Shown: positions 25,390 through 33,203 of the stretch, piece after piece
How the letters are laid out: each line of letters begins with the position of its first letter
How positions within the stretch are numbered: position 1 is the stretch's first letter
DNA from: Caballeronia peredens
GTDB lineage: Bacteria; Pseudomonadota; Gammaproteobacteria; Burkholderiales; Burkholderiaceae
DNA length: 44,251 nt
Assembly (NCBI GenBank): GCA_001544595.2
Contig: FCOH02000039.1
Location: 1-44,251 of the forward strand
Reading direction: 5' to 3'
The notes under the pieces: model-generated
Database searches by the model: none
What the model saw: the letters and a program-made list of their open reading frames with translations, nothing else
Told to the model about the DNA's origin: nothing
Program-made: the position numbers and the translations under genes

Positions 25390-25751
25390 GCGAAGTCCTC
25401 GCCCATTTCGATCTCCACTTCGCGCGGCACGGCCTCGCCGTTCGCGTACGTTTCCTCGAGCGAGCCGAGCGTCGCTTCCACATACGCGCGCAACACAGCG
25501 TAACTGCGCGCGTGCAGACGCGGCGGCATCGCGCGATAACGCGACAGCGCGGCCGGATCGAAGCGCACGTCGATCGTGATGCGCCGCGCGGTCGAGCCGA
25601 AGCGCATCGCCACGTAGTGAATCACGAGCGAGGTACGGCCCGCGTCGTCGATGCGTTCGGCGAACTGCGTCTGCTCGGGAAAGAGATCGCAGATCACGTG
25701 CGCGAGCATGTCGATGTCCGCGCTCGGACAGTCGTATTGGTAGTCGTCCAT
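25386..25751 (-). CDS. Hypothetical protein, last gene of the kgu/ptxS run
   Basis: A 121-residue acidic soluble protein starting MDDYQYDCPSADIDMLAHVI. Central segments are SLVIHYVAMRFGSTARRITIDVRF and the helical LHARSYAVLRAYVEATLGSL. No signal peptide or transmembrane segment. I do not recognise the domain with confidence; small Burkholderia DUF families of this size exist. The start at 25751 is 31 bp after the YhfC-like gene, so the two are probably co-transcribed. The stop overlaps the convergent PGDYG gene by 4 bases. Confidence 0.7.
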   Translation of the reverse strand: MDDYQYDCPSADIDMLAHVICDLFPEQTQFAERIDDAGRTSLVIHYVAMRFGSTARRITIDVRFDPAALSRYRAMPPRLHARSYAVLRAYVEATLGSLEETYANGEAVPREVEIEMGEDFA

Positions 25752-25782
25752 TCGATGTCGAATTCCGGTTGAAGCGCGCGCT

Positions 25783-26580
25783 TCAGGGACTCAGGCGTCC
25801 CGCGGCGGCACGGCGATAGTAGCGCACGAGCGCCGTCGCGACGATCACGCCCAGCACGAGATAGACGGCATCCGCGGCGACGAGCGGCACGAGCCGCGCC
25901 TGAAAGAGCGCCGCGGGCAAGCCGACGAGCGCGTGAGCCGCGATCAGCACGCCGAGCGCGTGACGCGAGCGTTCGCGCAGCATCTGCCACATCAGCGCGG
26001 AAAAGCCGAGTTGCAGCACGAAGGCGCTCGCCCGCTCGATCACGAAAATGCCCGCCGACACCGGCGACAGGCTCATCAACACCAGATGAATGCGCGCGAG
26101 CGCTTCCAGCGGCGCACTGGCGAAATGCGCATCGAGCGTGCCGCGATCGGCGAGCACCGCATAGACGATCCACTGCACCTGCACGAGCACGCCGACGATC
26201 CACGCCTCCGCCCCACCATGTCCGATGCCCAACCCGAGCGCAGGCCCATGACGATCGAGCGCGCCGGGCTCGCGCGAAATGAGCCATTTCATCGCGAGAA
26301 AGCGCCCGATTTCCTCGCACAGGCCCGCGACGATCGCGCCATAGATGACGAAGACTGCTGGATTAGCGAGCCAGCCCGACGTGAGCGGATTGCCGAGCAC
26401 GAAGCCGTGCAGCGCGCGCTCGATCACCATGGCGAAGAGCGCGAACACGCCGATGCCGAGAATGGCCTCGCGCGGCACGATGCCGAAGCGCGGCCGCAGC
26501 TTCCGGTACGTCACGACGGGCATCGCGGCGATGACGAGCGTCGCGAGCACGAGGCACAGCAAGGTCGAAACACTGACCAT
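25783..26580 (-). CDS. YhfC-family intramembrane glutamic-type protease-like protein
   Basis: A 265-residue polytopic membrane protein with about seven to eight helices. It carries AGLCEEIGRF (Glu89-Glu90) and GLGIGHGGAEAW (His121, Glu125), the paired motifs of YhfC/CPBP-type intramembrane proteases. It should cleave within the membrane; no substrate is evident. The ATG at 26580 directly abuts the TGA of the PtxS-like gene (no intervening base), and AAGGAA lies 6 nt upstream, so translation is almost certainly coupled. A small gene follows 31 bp later. Confidence 0.82.
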   Translation of the reverse strand: MVSVSTLLCLVLATLVIAAMPVVTYRKLRPRFGIVPREAILGIGVFALFAMVIERALHGFVLGNPLTSGWLANPAVFVIYGAIVAGLCEEIGRFLAMKWLISREPGALDRHGPALGLGIGHGGAEAWIVGVLVQVQWIVYAVLADRGTLDAHFASAPLEALARIHLVLMSLSPVSAGIFVIERASAFVLQLGFSALMWQMLRERSRHALGVLIAAHALVGLPAALFQARLVPLVAADAVYLVLGVIVATALVRYYRRAAAGRLSP

Positions 26581-27660
26581 TCAAATTCCTTGTGATGCGT
26601 GTTGCGTGATCCCCGCCGTCGATGCGCGCACGACGAGTTCGCCCGGCAGCAGGCATTCGCGCGCGGGCATCGCAGCGCCGCCGAGGCGCTCGTGCAGAAA
26701 CTCGACTGCGCGCCGGCCGATGTCGTAGGTCGGCTGGCGCACCGTCGTCATGCCGGCGAGCTGCGCCCATTCGGAATCGTCGATCGACATCAACGCGACG
26801 CGCGACTGCCAGTCCGGGCCGTGACGCTCCTTCAGATGCACCGCGACGCGCAGCGCCACGGGCCCGTTCGCCGCAAACAGCGCGACGCGCTTGCCCGACG
26901 CCTTCGCGGCCGCGACGCGCGCATCGAGTTCGGCGAGCGCCGGCGACGCATCGGCGAGATCGAACACGAGCGTCGAGCCGCTCGCATGGAGTGCCGCGAC
27001 GGTTTCGCGAAACGCGGCCTCGCGCTGACGCCGCGAACTCACATGCGTGACGGGCTGCACGATGAAAAGCAGTTCGTCGAAGCCTTCATCGATCAGATGA
27101 CGCGTCGCGAGCTGCACGGCGGCGGGATTGTCGAGCCCGACCATATCGGTGACGAGGCCTTCCACCGAACGATCCACGAGCACGACCGGAATGCCGCCCT
27201 GCGCGAAGCCCTGCAACAACTCTTCCTTCACGCCCAGCGCGTTGACGATCACGCCTTCGACGCGATACGTCGTGAGCAGTTGCAGATAGCGCCGTTCCAT
27301 GTCGATCTCGTTGGCCGCGTGACAGATGAGCGGCATGTAGCCGAGCGCATGGCACGCCGCTTCGACGCCTTGCAGCACTTCGACGGAATAAGGATTGGTC
27401 AGGTCGGCGAGCAACATGCCGATCAGGCGATTGCGCCCGCGTTTGAGGCCGCGCGCCATCTGGTTCGGCCGATAGTCGAGCTTGGCGATGGCCGCCTCGA
27501 TCCGCTCGCGCAGATCGGGCGACAGCACGCCCGTCTCGCCGTTCAGATAGCGCGAGATGCTGGTCTTGCCGGTGCCGGCCTCGCGGGCGACATCGGTGAT
27601 GGTCGCGCGGCGCGCGGCGAATGCAGCCGGGCGGTTCGTCAAAGTGGGATCGTCGGACAT
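26581..27660 (-). CDS. ptxS: LacI-family repressor, PtxS-like regulator of the kgu operon
   Basis: A 359-residue LacI/GalR regulator. The N-terminal HTH ATITDVAREAGTGKTSISRYL is followed by the hinge MARGLKRGRNRLIGMLLADLTNP and a periplasmic-binding-protein core (GVIVNALGVKEE, IPVVLVDRSVEG). It lies last after kguE-K-T-D and carries the HTH seen in PtxS-type regulators. In Pseudomonas, PtxS represses kgu genes and responds to 2-ketogluconate. I use the ATG at 27660; GTG at 27675 is in frame, but neither has a clear ribosome site. A short leader ORF with a good site overlaps this start. Its stop abuts the next start codon. Confidence 0.85.
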   Translation of the reverse strand: MSDDPTLTNRPAAFAARRATITDVAREAGTGKTSISRYLNGETGVLSPDLRERIEAAIAKLDYRPNQMARGLKRGRNRLIGMLLADLTNPYSVEVLQGVEAACHALGYMPLICHAANEIDMERRYLQLLTTYRVEGVIVNALGVKEELLQGFAQGGIPVVLVDRSVEGLVTDMVGLDNPAAVQLATRHLIDEGFDELLFIVQPVTHVSSRRQREAAFRETVAALHASGSTLVFDLADASPALAELDARVAAAKASGKRVALFAANGPVALRVAVHLKERHGPDWQSRVALMSIDDSEWAQLAGMTTVRQPTYDIGRRAVEFLHERLGGAAMPARECLLPGELVVRASTAGITQHASQGI

Positions 27661-27710
27661 AGTGGTGGTGGGCACGCGCTGCGCCGTGTGGCGCGACGCG
27701 ATGCCGTCAT
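27639..27710 (-). CDS. Possible 23-codon leader ORF overlapping the ptxS start
   Basis: ATG at 27710 is preceded by AGGAG at 8 nt, the best ribosome site in the gap. The frame reads a basic peptide (MTASRRATRRSACPPPLCPT...) and stops inside ptxS at 27639. It is out of frame with ptxS by two bases. It may be a translated leader that reinitiates at ptxS, or the remnant of a frameshifted ptxS N-terminus. Confidence 0.35.
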   Translation of the reverse strand: MTASRRATRRSACPPPLCPTIPL

Positions 27711-27765
27711 TATCGTTCTCCTCGCATCGCGCATGTTAGCGCATGCGCGGGTCCGATCCCCGCGT

Positions 27766-28734
27766 TCAGCGCGCGAGCACGCCGCGATTGACGATATTCC
27801 GCGTAAGCGTGCCGTCCAGCGCGCCGACGAGATTCTCGGCGGCATTGCGCGCCATCGCGTGACGCGTCTCGTGCGTGGCCGAGCCGATGTGCGGCAGCGC
27901 GACGACGTTCTTCATCGCGAGGAGCGGAGAATCGGCGCGCAGCGGTTCCTGCGCGAACACGTCGAGGCCCGCGCCGCGGATCGTGCCGTTTTTGAGCGCC
28001 TCGATGAGCGCGGGTTCGTCGACCGTCGGGCCGCGCGATGCGTTGATCAGAATCGCGCTCTGCTTCATTTTCCTGAGTTCATTCGCGCCGATCATGCCGC
28101 GCGTCTCTGCCGTGAGCGGCACTTGCAGACACACGAAGTCGGACTGGGCGAGCAGTTCATCGAGTTCGACGCGCACAGCGCCATATTCCTGTTCTGCCTG
28201 CTCGTTGGCGCTGCGGTTCGTGTACAGCACGTTCATGCGAAAGCCGAGCGCCGCGCGCCGCGCAACCGCCCCGCCGATGCGCCCGAGACCCACGATGCCG
28301 AGCGTCTTGCCCTGCACGTCCACGCCGAAGCACGACTCGCCGATGCTCGCCTTCCAGTGGCCTGCCTTCACCCATTCCGCCAGTTCGACGACGCGGCGCG
28401 CGCTCGCGAGGATCAGCGCGAAGACGGTGTCGGCGGTGGATTCCGTCAGCACGTCCGGCGTGTGCGCGAGCACGATGCCGCGCCGCGTGAGGTCATCCAC
28501 ATCGAACTGGTCGAAGCCGACGGAGACGGTCGAGAGCGCCTTCAGACGCGTGGCGCCTTCGATCATGTCAGCGGAAATTTTCACGCTCGCGCCGATGGCG
28601 CCGTCCGCGTCCTTCAGCGCCGCGACGAATGCCGCATGATCTTTCGGGTCGACGTTCACCACTTCGGCATGTTCGCGAAGGTACGCTTCGACATCGGAGG
28701 GCAAGGCTTTATACGCAACGATCTTTCGGGTCAT
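27766..28734 (-). CDS. kguD: 2-ketogluconate (6-phosphate) reductase, D-2-hydroxyacid dehydrogenase family
   Basis: A 322-residue NAD(P)-dependent D-2-hydroxyacid dehydrogenase. The cofactor site is TLGIVGLGRIGGAVARR. The active-site Arg is in NASRGPTVDEPAL, the Glu in GLDVFAQEP and the His in LPHIGSATHETR. It is close to GhrB/TkrA-type 2-ketoaldonate reductases. Next to a 2-ketogluconate kinase it is best read as KguD, reducing 2-keto-6-phosphogluconate to 6-phosphogluconate in the cytoplasm; direct reduction of 2-ketogluconate or glyoxylate is possible. The upstream gap of 144 bp contains a 14-bp tandem repeat. Start at the ATG 28734. Confidence 0.85.
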   Translation of the reverse strand: MTRKIVAYKALPSDVEAYLREHAEVVNVDPKDHAAFVAALKDADGAIGASVKISADMIEGATRLKALSTVSVGFDQFDVDDLTRRGIVLAHTPDVLTESTADTVFALILASARRVVELAEWVKAGHWKASIGESCFGVDVQGKTLGIVGLGRIGGAVARRAALGFRMNVLYTNRSANEQAEQEYGAVRVELDELLAQSDFVCLQVPLTAETRGMIGANELRKMKQSAILINASRGPTVDEPALIEALKNGTIRGAGLDVFAQEPLRADSPLLAMKNVVALPHIGSATHETRHAMARNAAENLVGALDGTLTRNIVNRGVLAR

Positions 28735-28779
28735 GGGCGGGTTCGGTGTGAGTGTCGTGTCGGTCTTCGTATCGCTCGG

Positions 28780-28831
28780 GTCTTATCGCTCGAGTCTTAT
28801 CGCTCAAGTCTTATCGCTTAAGTCTATTAGC
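28780..28831. repeat. Tandem repeat of a 14-bp unit, GTCTTATCGCTCGA
   Basis: Three units (28780-28793, 28794-28807, 28808-28821) differ by only one to three bases. A degenerate copy follows at 28822-28831 and another, GTCTTCGTATCGCTC, precedes at about 28763-28777. It sits in the kguT-kguD gap, 46 bp upstream of kguD. Confidence 0.85.
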
Positions 28832-28878
28832 ACGGAGACCGGCACATGTCCAAGTTTCGCGCGAAGATCGCGCCCGGC

Positions 28879-30159
28879 TCAGGGCCGCACCGCCACGCCC
28901 GCGCGAACCGTAGCTTGCGGCTTGACAGCCAGTGTCAGCCAGACTGAAAGCAGCAACGCGGCGCTCATGAAAACATACGATGCCGCCGGCGACCCGGTCG
29001 CGCCGTTCAGATACCCGACGAAGTACGAACCGACGAACGAGCCCAGCGCGCCCATGCTGTTGATCAGCGCCATCGCCCCGCCCGCGACGTTCTTCGGCAG
29101 AAGCTCCGGCACGATCGCGAAGAACGGGCCGTAAGGCGCATACATCGCCGCGCCCGCGATCACGAGCAGCGCATACGACGCCCAGAAATGGCTCGAACCG
29201 AGCAGATACGATCCCGCGAACGCCACTGCGCCGATCAGAAGGAACGGCCACACGAAGACCTTGCGCGCCTGCAGTTTGTCGGAGGCCCACGAAGCCAGCA
29301 GCATCGAGATGGTCGCGGCGAGATACGGCACGGCCGAGAGCCAGCCCGTTTCGACCATGCCGAGCGTCGAGCCGCTCTTCAGGATCGACGGCAGCCACAG
29401 CACGAAGCCATACACGCCGATGCTCCAGCAGAAGTACTGCGCGCACAGCTTGATCACCGCCGGCGATTTGAACGCCTCGCGATAGTTCTTGACCGGCTTG
29501 ATGGCGGCCTGTTCGGCGCGCAGCGTCGCATCGAGATCATTCTTTTCCTGCTCGGTGAGCCATTTCACCTGCGCGGGCTTGTCCTTCACGATGAACCACC
29601 AGATCACGGCCCACACCACCGCCGGCAAACCTTCCGCGATGAACATGTGGCGCCAGCCGAACGAGTTCACGAGATAGCCCGACACGACCGACATCCACAG
29701 CACCGTCACCGGATTGCCGAGAATGAGAAACGTGTTGGCGCGCGAGCGCTCGGACTTCGTGAACCAGTTCGCGATGAAGACGAGCATCGCGGGCATCACG
29801 GCCGCCTCGACGACGCCGAGCACGAAACGAATCGCCATCAGCGACGGAATGTTGCTCACCATGCCCGTGAGCGTCGCGCATCCGCCCCACAGCACGAGAC
29901 TCCAGAACACGAGCTTCTTCACGCTGCGGCGCTCGGCGTAGATCGCGCCCGGAATCTGAAAGAAGAAGTAGCCGAGAAAGAACAGCGCGCCGATCAGCGA
30001 CGACAGTCCCTTGCTGATGCCGAGATCCTGATTGATGCCCGCGGCCGCGGCGAAGCCGTAGTTGGCGCGGTCGAGATACGCGAGGCTGTACGTGATGAAG
30101 ACGATCGGCATGATCGCCCACCAGCGGCGCACGGCAAGCTTGGGAGTCGTGGATTGCAT
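28879..30159 (-). CDS. kguT: MFS transporter, 2-ketogluconate uptake
   Basis: A 426-residue MFS protein of the anion:cation symporter (ACS) family with 12 helices. It starts MPIVFITYSLAYLDRANYGFA, the hallmark of hexuronate/2-ketogluconate-type ACS carriers, and has the loop-2 motif AIYAERRSVKK. Typical ACS family segments are LVFIANWFTKSERSRAN and FGWRHMFIAEGLPAVVWAV. Its place between kguK and kguD identifies it as KguT. CGGAG about 8 nt before MQSTTPK sets the start at 30159; the ORF open from 30177 is less likely. It would import 2-ketogluconate with protons. Confidence 0.88.
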   Translation of the reverse strand: MQSTTPKLAVRRWWAIMPIVFITYSLAYLDRANYGFAAAAGINQDLGISKGLSSLIGALFFLGYFFFQIPGAIYAERRSVKKLVFWSLVLWGGCATLTGMVSNIPSLMAIRFVLGVVEAAVMPAMLVFIANWFTKSERSRANTFLILGNPVTVLWMSVVSGYLVNSFGWRHMFIAEGLPAVVWAVIWWFIVKDKPAQVKWLTEQEKNDLDATLRAEQAAIKPVKNYREAFKSPAVIKLCAQYFCWSIGVYGFVLWLPSILKSGSTLGMVETGWLSAVPYLAATISMLLASWASDKLQARKVFVWPFLLIGAVAFAGSYLLGSSHFWASYALLVIAGAAMYAPYGPFFAIVPELLPKNVAGGAMALINSMGALGSFVGSYFVGYLNGATGSPAASYVFMSAALLLSVWLTLAVKPQATVRAGVAVRP

Positions 30160-30204
30160 GGTTGTCTCCGAACGCAATTCGGTTGAGTCTCTCGGTTGCT
30201 GGCC

Positions 30205-31203
30205 TCAGGCCAGATCGAACGCGGCTGTGGCCGTCTTGTCGTTGGAATCTTTTTCGAGCGCATCGAGCGCGGCGCGCGTCGGCAGGCCTTCGCTGTCGCC
30301 GATCACCTGAATCGCCAGCGCGCCGATGCGGTTGCCGCGCGCGATCGCGTGCCGCACGTCGCGCCCTTCCAGCAGCGCGCTCACGACGCCGACCGCGAAG
30401 CCGTCGCCCGCGCCGACCGTATCGACGACCTTCGCGACCGGCACCGCCGGCACGATGCCTTGCTCGTCGTCCGCCGTGCGGAAATACGCGCCGTGCGCGC
30501 CCAGCTTCACGACGACGCCCTTCGCGCCCTGGTCGAGATAGAACGCCGCGATATCTTCGGGCTTCGCGTAACCGGTGAGCGTCAGGCCTTCGGAGACGCC
30601 CGGGAACACCCAGTCGGCGAGCGCGGCGAGTGCGTTGAGCGACTCGGCCATCGCCTCGCGCGACGGCCAGAGCGTCGGGCGCAGGTTGGGATCGAAGGAG
30701 ATCGTCTTGCCTGCGGCACGCATTTCCCGCGCCATATGGAACGCGAGTTCGCGCGAAGTCGCGGAAATCGCGGGCGCGACACCCGTCAGATGCAGGTGAC
30801 GCGCGCCAAGCACGTAATCCGCGACGTAATCGTCGATCGAAAGATGACTCGCGGCCGAGCCGCGTCGGAAGTATTCGACCGCCGGATCGCTGCCGTCGTC
30901 GCACTTGCCCTTCAGCTGGAAGCCCGTCGGATAACGCTCGTCGATGCTCACGCAGCGCGCATCGATTCCTTCGGCTGCGAGCACGTCGAGCACATAGCGG
31001 CCGAACGAATCGTGACCGACGCGGCTCATCCAGCCCACCTTGAAGCCGAGGCGCGAAAGGCCGATCGCGACGTTCAGGTCCGCGCCCGCGACCCGCTTCG
31101 TAAAGTGGCCGACGCGGGCGAGATCGCCCGTTTCGGCTGCGACGAACATCGTCATCGCTTCACCGTAAGTGACGACGTCGAGGGCTTCGGGCTTGGCTTG
31201 CAT
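30205..31203 (-). CDS. kguK: 2-ketogluconate kinase, PfkB family
   Basis: A 332-residue ribokinase/PfkB carbohydrate kinase. The N-terminal substrate region holds VVTYGEAMTMFVA and the di-Gly-like AGADLNVAIGLSRLG. The C-terminal PfkB signature DTVGAGDGFAVGVVSALLEG carries the catalytic Asp in GAGD and the anion hole. It resembles KdgK/KguK and would phosphorylate 2-ketogluconate to 2-keto-6-phosphogluconate. AAGGAA 6-8 nt before the ATG at 31203 fixes the start; upstream codons overlap kguE's end in another frame. KguE ends 43 bp upstream, kguT begins 45 bp downstream. Confidence 0.88.
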   Translation of the reverse strand: MQAKPEALDVVTYGEAMTMFVAAETGDLARVGHFTKRVAGADLNVAIGLSRLGFKVGWMSRVGHDSFGRYVLDVLAAEGIDARCVSIDERYPTGFQLKGKCDDGSDPAVEYFRRGSAASHLSIDDYVADYVLGARHLHLTGVAPAISATSRELAFHMAREMRAAGKTISFDPNLRPTLWPSREAMAESLNALAALADWVFPGVSEGLTLTGYAKPEDIAAFYLDQGAKGVVVKLGAHGAYFRTADDEQGIVPAVPVAKVVDTVGAGDGFAVGVVSALLEGRDVRHAIARGNRIGALAIQVIGDSEGLPTRAALDALEKDSNDKTATAAFDLA

Positions 31204-31218
31204 GTCGGTTCCTTTACA

Positions 31219-31258
31219 AATGAATGCTGAATGCAAAATGCGTAACTCAAAATGCCGC
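31219..31258. repeat. Copy of dispersed GAATGCAAAATGCG motif
   Basis: AATGAATGCTGAATGCAAAA then TGCGTAACTCAAAATGCCGCG lie in the kguE-kguK gap and reach 12 bases into the end of kguE. This is the only copy that enters a coding end. Confidence 0.4.
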
Positions 31259-32062
31259 GATGCGGGCGACCTGGCGCGCCGCGTCGGCGTCGAGCGAGAC
31301 GTCCGCGCCCGCGATAAACGGATATTCGATGCCGCGCGGCACATCGCCCGGCAACTGCGCGAGCAGCGTCGCGAAGCGCGCGTCGCCGTGCGCGGGCGCG
31401 GCGGCGAACCGGCGCATGCCTTCGCCCATCACGGCCTTGCAGTGCACGTAGGCGACGTGTTGCGCGAGGCGCAGCGCGGCGTCGAGCGGGTCTTGTCCGG
31501 CCCAATGCCAGTTGCCGGTGTCGAAGGTCATCGCGAGGCCGCTGTTCTCAGGCAGCGCGGCGAAGAGCGCTTCGAACGCGCCGATCGTGCCGCCCGCCTT
31601 CAGTTGGCCGTTCTCGACCACGACACGCGCCTGCGACGCGGCGACGCCGCTCAGCAGTCGATCGAGCGTGGCGGCATCGGTCGCGACACCGGTTTCCGAA
31701 CCGCCGAGTTGCAGCTTGACGATGCGCGCGCCGAGTGCCGCCGCTTCGTCGAGGGCGAGACGCAGCGCGTCGCCATCGAGCGCGCCGTTTTCGCCGAAGA
31801 GCGTCGCAGGCGTCGAATACACCGACCACAGCCCTTGAGCGCGAATCCGCTCGCCCAGTTGCGCGAGCGCTTGCGGCGATGCATCGGCATCGCTCGCGAA
31901 CAACTCGCGGCGCACTTCGAAACCATGCGCGCCCGCGCGCGCCGCGGCCGCCGCCCAGGCGGCGTGACCGTCGCGCCGGATCGCGTCTGCGCCAAACGCG
32001 CTCGCGACGATCACGACTTCGGGACGCGCTTCATCGATCGAAGAAATCTGGCTCGGTTGCAT
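31247..32062 (-). CDS. kguE: Sugar phosphate isomerase/epimerase-like TIM-barrel protein
   Basis: A 271-residue AP-endonuclease 2-type TIM barrel (xylose isomerase-like). Metal-site segments are ENGQLKAGGTIGAFEALF, MTFDTGNWHWAGQDP and VAYVHCKAVMGEG, matching the Glu, Asp/His and His ligands of this superfamily. In Pseudomonas, KguE is the first kgu gene; its exact role in 2-ketogluconate use is not settled. It is here also first, with the PtxS-like operator 33 bp upstream. GAGAG lies a few nt before the ATG at 32062. Confidence 0.85.
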   Translation of the reverse strand: MQPSQISSIDEARPEVVIVASAFGADAIRRDGHAAWAAAAARAGAHGFEVRRELFASDADASPQALAQLGERIRAQGLWSVYSTPATLFGENGALDGDALRLALDEAAALGARIVKLQLGGSETGVATDAATLDRLLSGVAASQARVVVENGQLKAGGTIGAFEALFAALPENSGLAMTFDTGNWHWAGQDPLDAALRLAQHVAYVHCKAVMGEGMRRFAAAPAHGDARFATLLAQLPGDVPRGIEYPFIAGADVSLDADAARQVARIAAF

Positions 32063-32094
32063 TCCGCTCTCGGTTTCGGCCCCAAAACTCTATT

Positions 32095-32108
32095 TGGAAC
32101 CGGTTCCA
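32095..32108. promoter_or_regulatory. PtxS-like operator of the kgu operon
   Basis: TGGAACCGGTTCCA is a perfect 14-bp palindrome, 33 bp upstream of kguE. The known Pseudomonas PtxS site is TGAAACCGGTTTCA, which differs at two symmetric positions (12 of 14 identical). The site lies where it would block transcription of the kgu operon. No comparable site is seen in the ptxS 5' gap (27661-27765). Confidence 0.85.
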
Positions 32109-32196
32109 TAAATAATTTTCAAAAAAGACGCCGCAGCGCCCGTGTTGAGACCGAATGGTGCGTCAGACCGGCACCGGCCCGCCATAGTGGAATTCC

Positions 32197-33087
32197 CTAG
32201 CCGATCAGTTCCGGCTCCTGACAAAGTTCGAGAAAGCGCGTCGCGACGCGCGACGGCGTGGCCGCATGCGGCAGCAGGATCGAAAAGCGGCGTGTGAGCG
32301 GCGCCGGCGCAATGCGCAGGCGGCACAGCGCGCTGTCCTCGTGGCGGATCGACATTGCCGACACGAAACCGATGCCCATGCCCGCGCGCACGGCCTCCTT
32401 CACGCCCTCCACGCCCGCGATCTCGAGCGCGACGTGCATCGGCGCCGCGCCCTCCGCGAACGCCCGCTCGACGATCTGCCGCACGCCCGAGCCCGGCTCC
32501 CGCAGCACCAGGGGATGCGCGCTCAGGCTTTCCAGCGTGACGCCTTCGCGCCCGTCTGCGAGCGGATGGCCTTTCGGCGCAATCGCAACGATTTCATCCT
32601 CGCGCCATGCCGTGACGGTCGTGCCGAGCGGCAGATCGTGGCCGGTCGGGCCTTCGACCAGCGCGATGTCGAGCGAGCCGAGCGCCGCGACGATATCCGC
32701 CGTATTCCCGTTCATGGTGGTCACGACGACTTCCGGAAAACGCTTGTGGAACGCCGCGATCAGATACGGCAGCAGATAGCTCGCGGGCGTCGTGCTCGCG
32801 CCGATGCGCAGCGTGCCGCGCTCGAGTCCGCGCAACGCGTCGCGCAGCGCGTGCGCCTGGCGAAAGGTTTCGCGCAGCCGTTCGGCGTGACCGAGCAACT
32901 GTTCGCCGGCGGCGGTAAGACGCACGCCGCGCCCGTCGCGCTGATAGAGCGGCTCGCCGAATTCGTCCTGCAACAGCCGCAGTTGCCCCGACACGGCAGG
33001 CTGCGACAGATGCAACGCCACCGCCGCACGGCTGATGTTGCCGTGCTCCGCGACGGTCGCAAAAGTTATCAGTTGATCCGGGGTCAT
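32197..33087 (-). CDS. LysR-family regulator, YeiE/CysB-like
   Basis: A 296-residue LTTR: MTPDQLITFATVAEHGNISRA, then LHLSQPAVSGQLRLLQDEFG (HTH), and an effector domain with LLPYLIAAFHKRFPEVVVTT and LVLREPGSGVRQIVERAF. The last segment is typical of CbbR/YeiE-type regulators. It diverges from the YeiH-type gene (117 bp between starts), as yeiE does from yeiH in enterobacteria, where YeiE is reported to respond to sulfite. The natural targets here are the exporter and the soeABC-like genes. The symbol is withheld, as orthology is unproven. Confidence 0.85.
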   Translation of the reverse strand: MTPDQLITFATVAEHGNISRAAVALHLSQPAVSGQLRLLQDEFGEPLYQRDGRGVRLTAAGEQLLGHAERLRETFRQAHALRDALRGLERGTLRIGASTTPASYLLPYLIAAFHKRFPEVVVTTMNGNTADIVAALGSLDIALVEGPTGHDLPLGTTVTAWREDEIVAIAPKGHPLADGREGVTLESLSAHPLVLREPGSGVRQIVERAFAEGAAPMHVALEIAGVEGVKEAVRAGMGIGFVSAMSIRHEDSALCRLRIAPAPLTRRFSILLPHAATPSRVATRFLELCQEPELIG

Positions 33088-33097
33088 CTTCCTAAAA

Positions 33098-33114
33098 TAT
33101 CAGATTAGCCGATA
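33098..33114. promoter_or_regulatory. Candidate LTTR operator in the LysR/YeiH divergent promoter
   Basis: TATC-N9-GATA (33098-33114) is an interrupted inverted repeat in the AT-rich 116-bp gap 33088-33203. It lies 11 bp before the LysR start codon, compatible with autoregulation. The same gap has further T/A-rich stretches suitable for both promoters. Confidence 0.35.
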
Positions 33115-33203
33115 CATAACATTCTAAATCACGATTTTTCATATTCATATATCGAGAATAGGATTAGCCCATCGACCTTCCTACTTCACATTCGGAAACT
33201 TCA

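Noticed and set aside
26599..28821. 740-codon plus-strand open frame across ptxS and kguD
   Set aside because: The composition is that of an antisense shadow (Arg, His, Asp-rich). Both minus-strand genes have clear family motifs.
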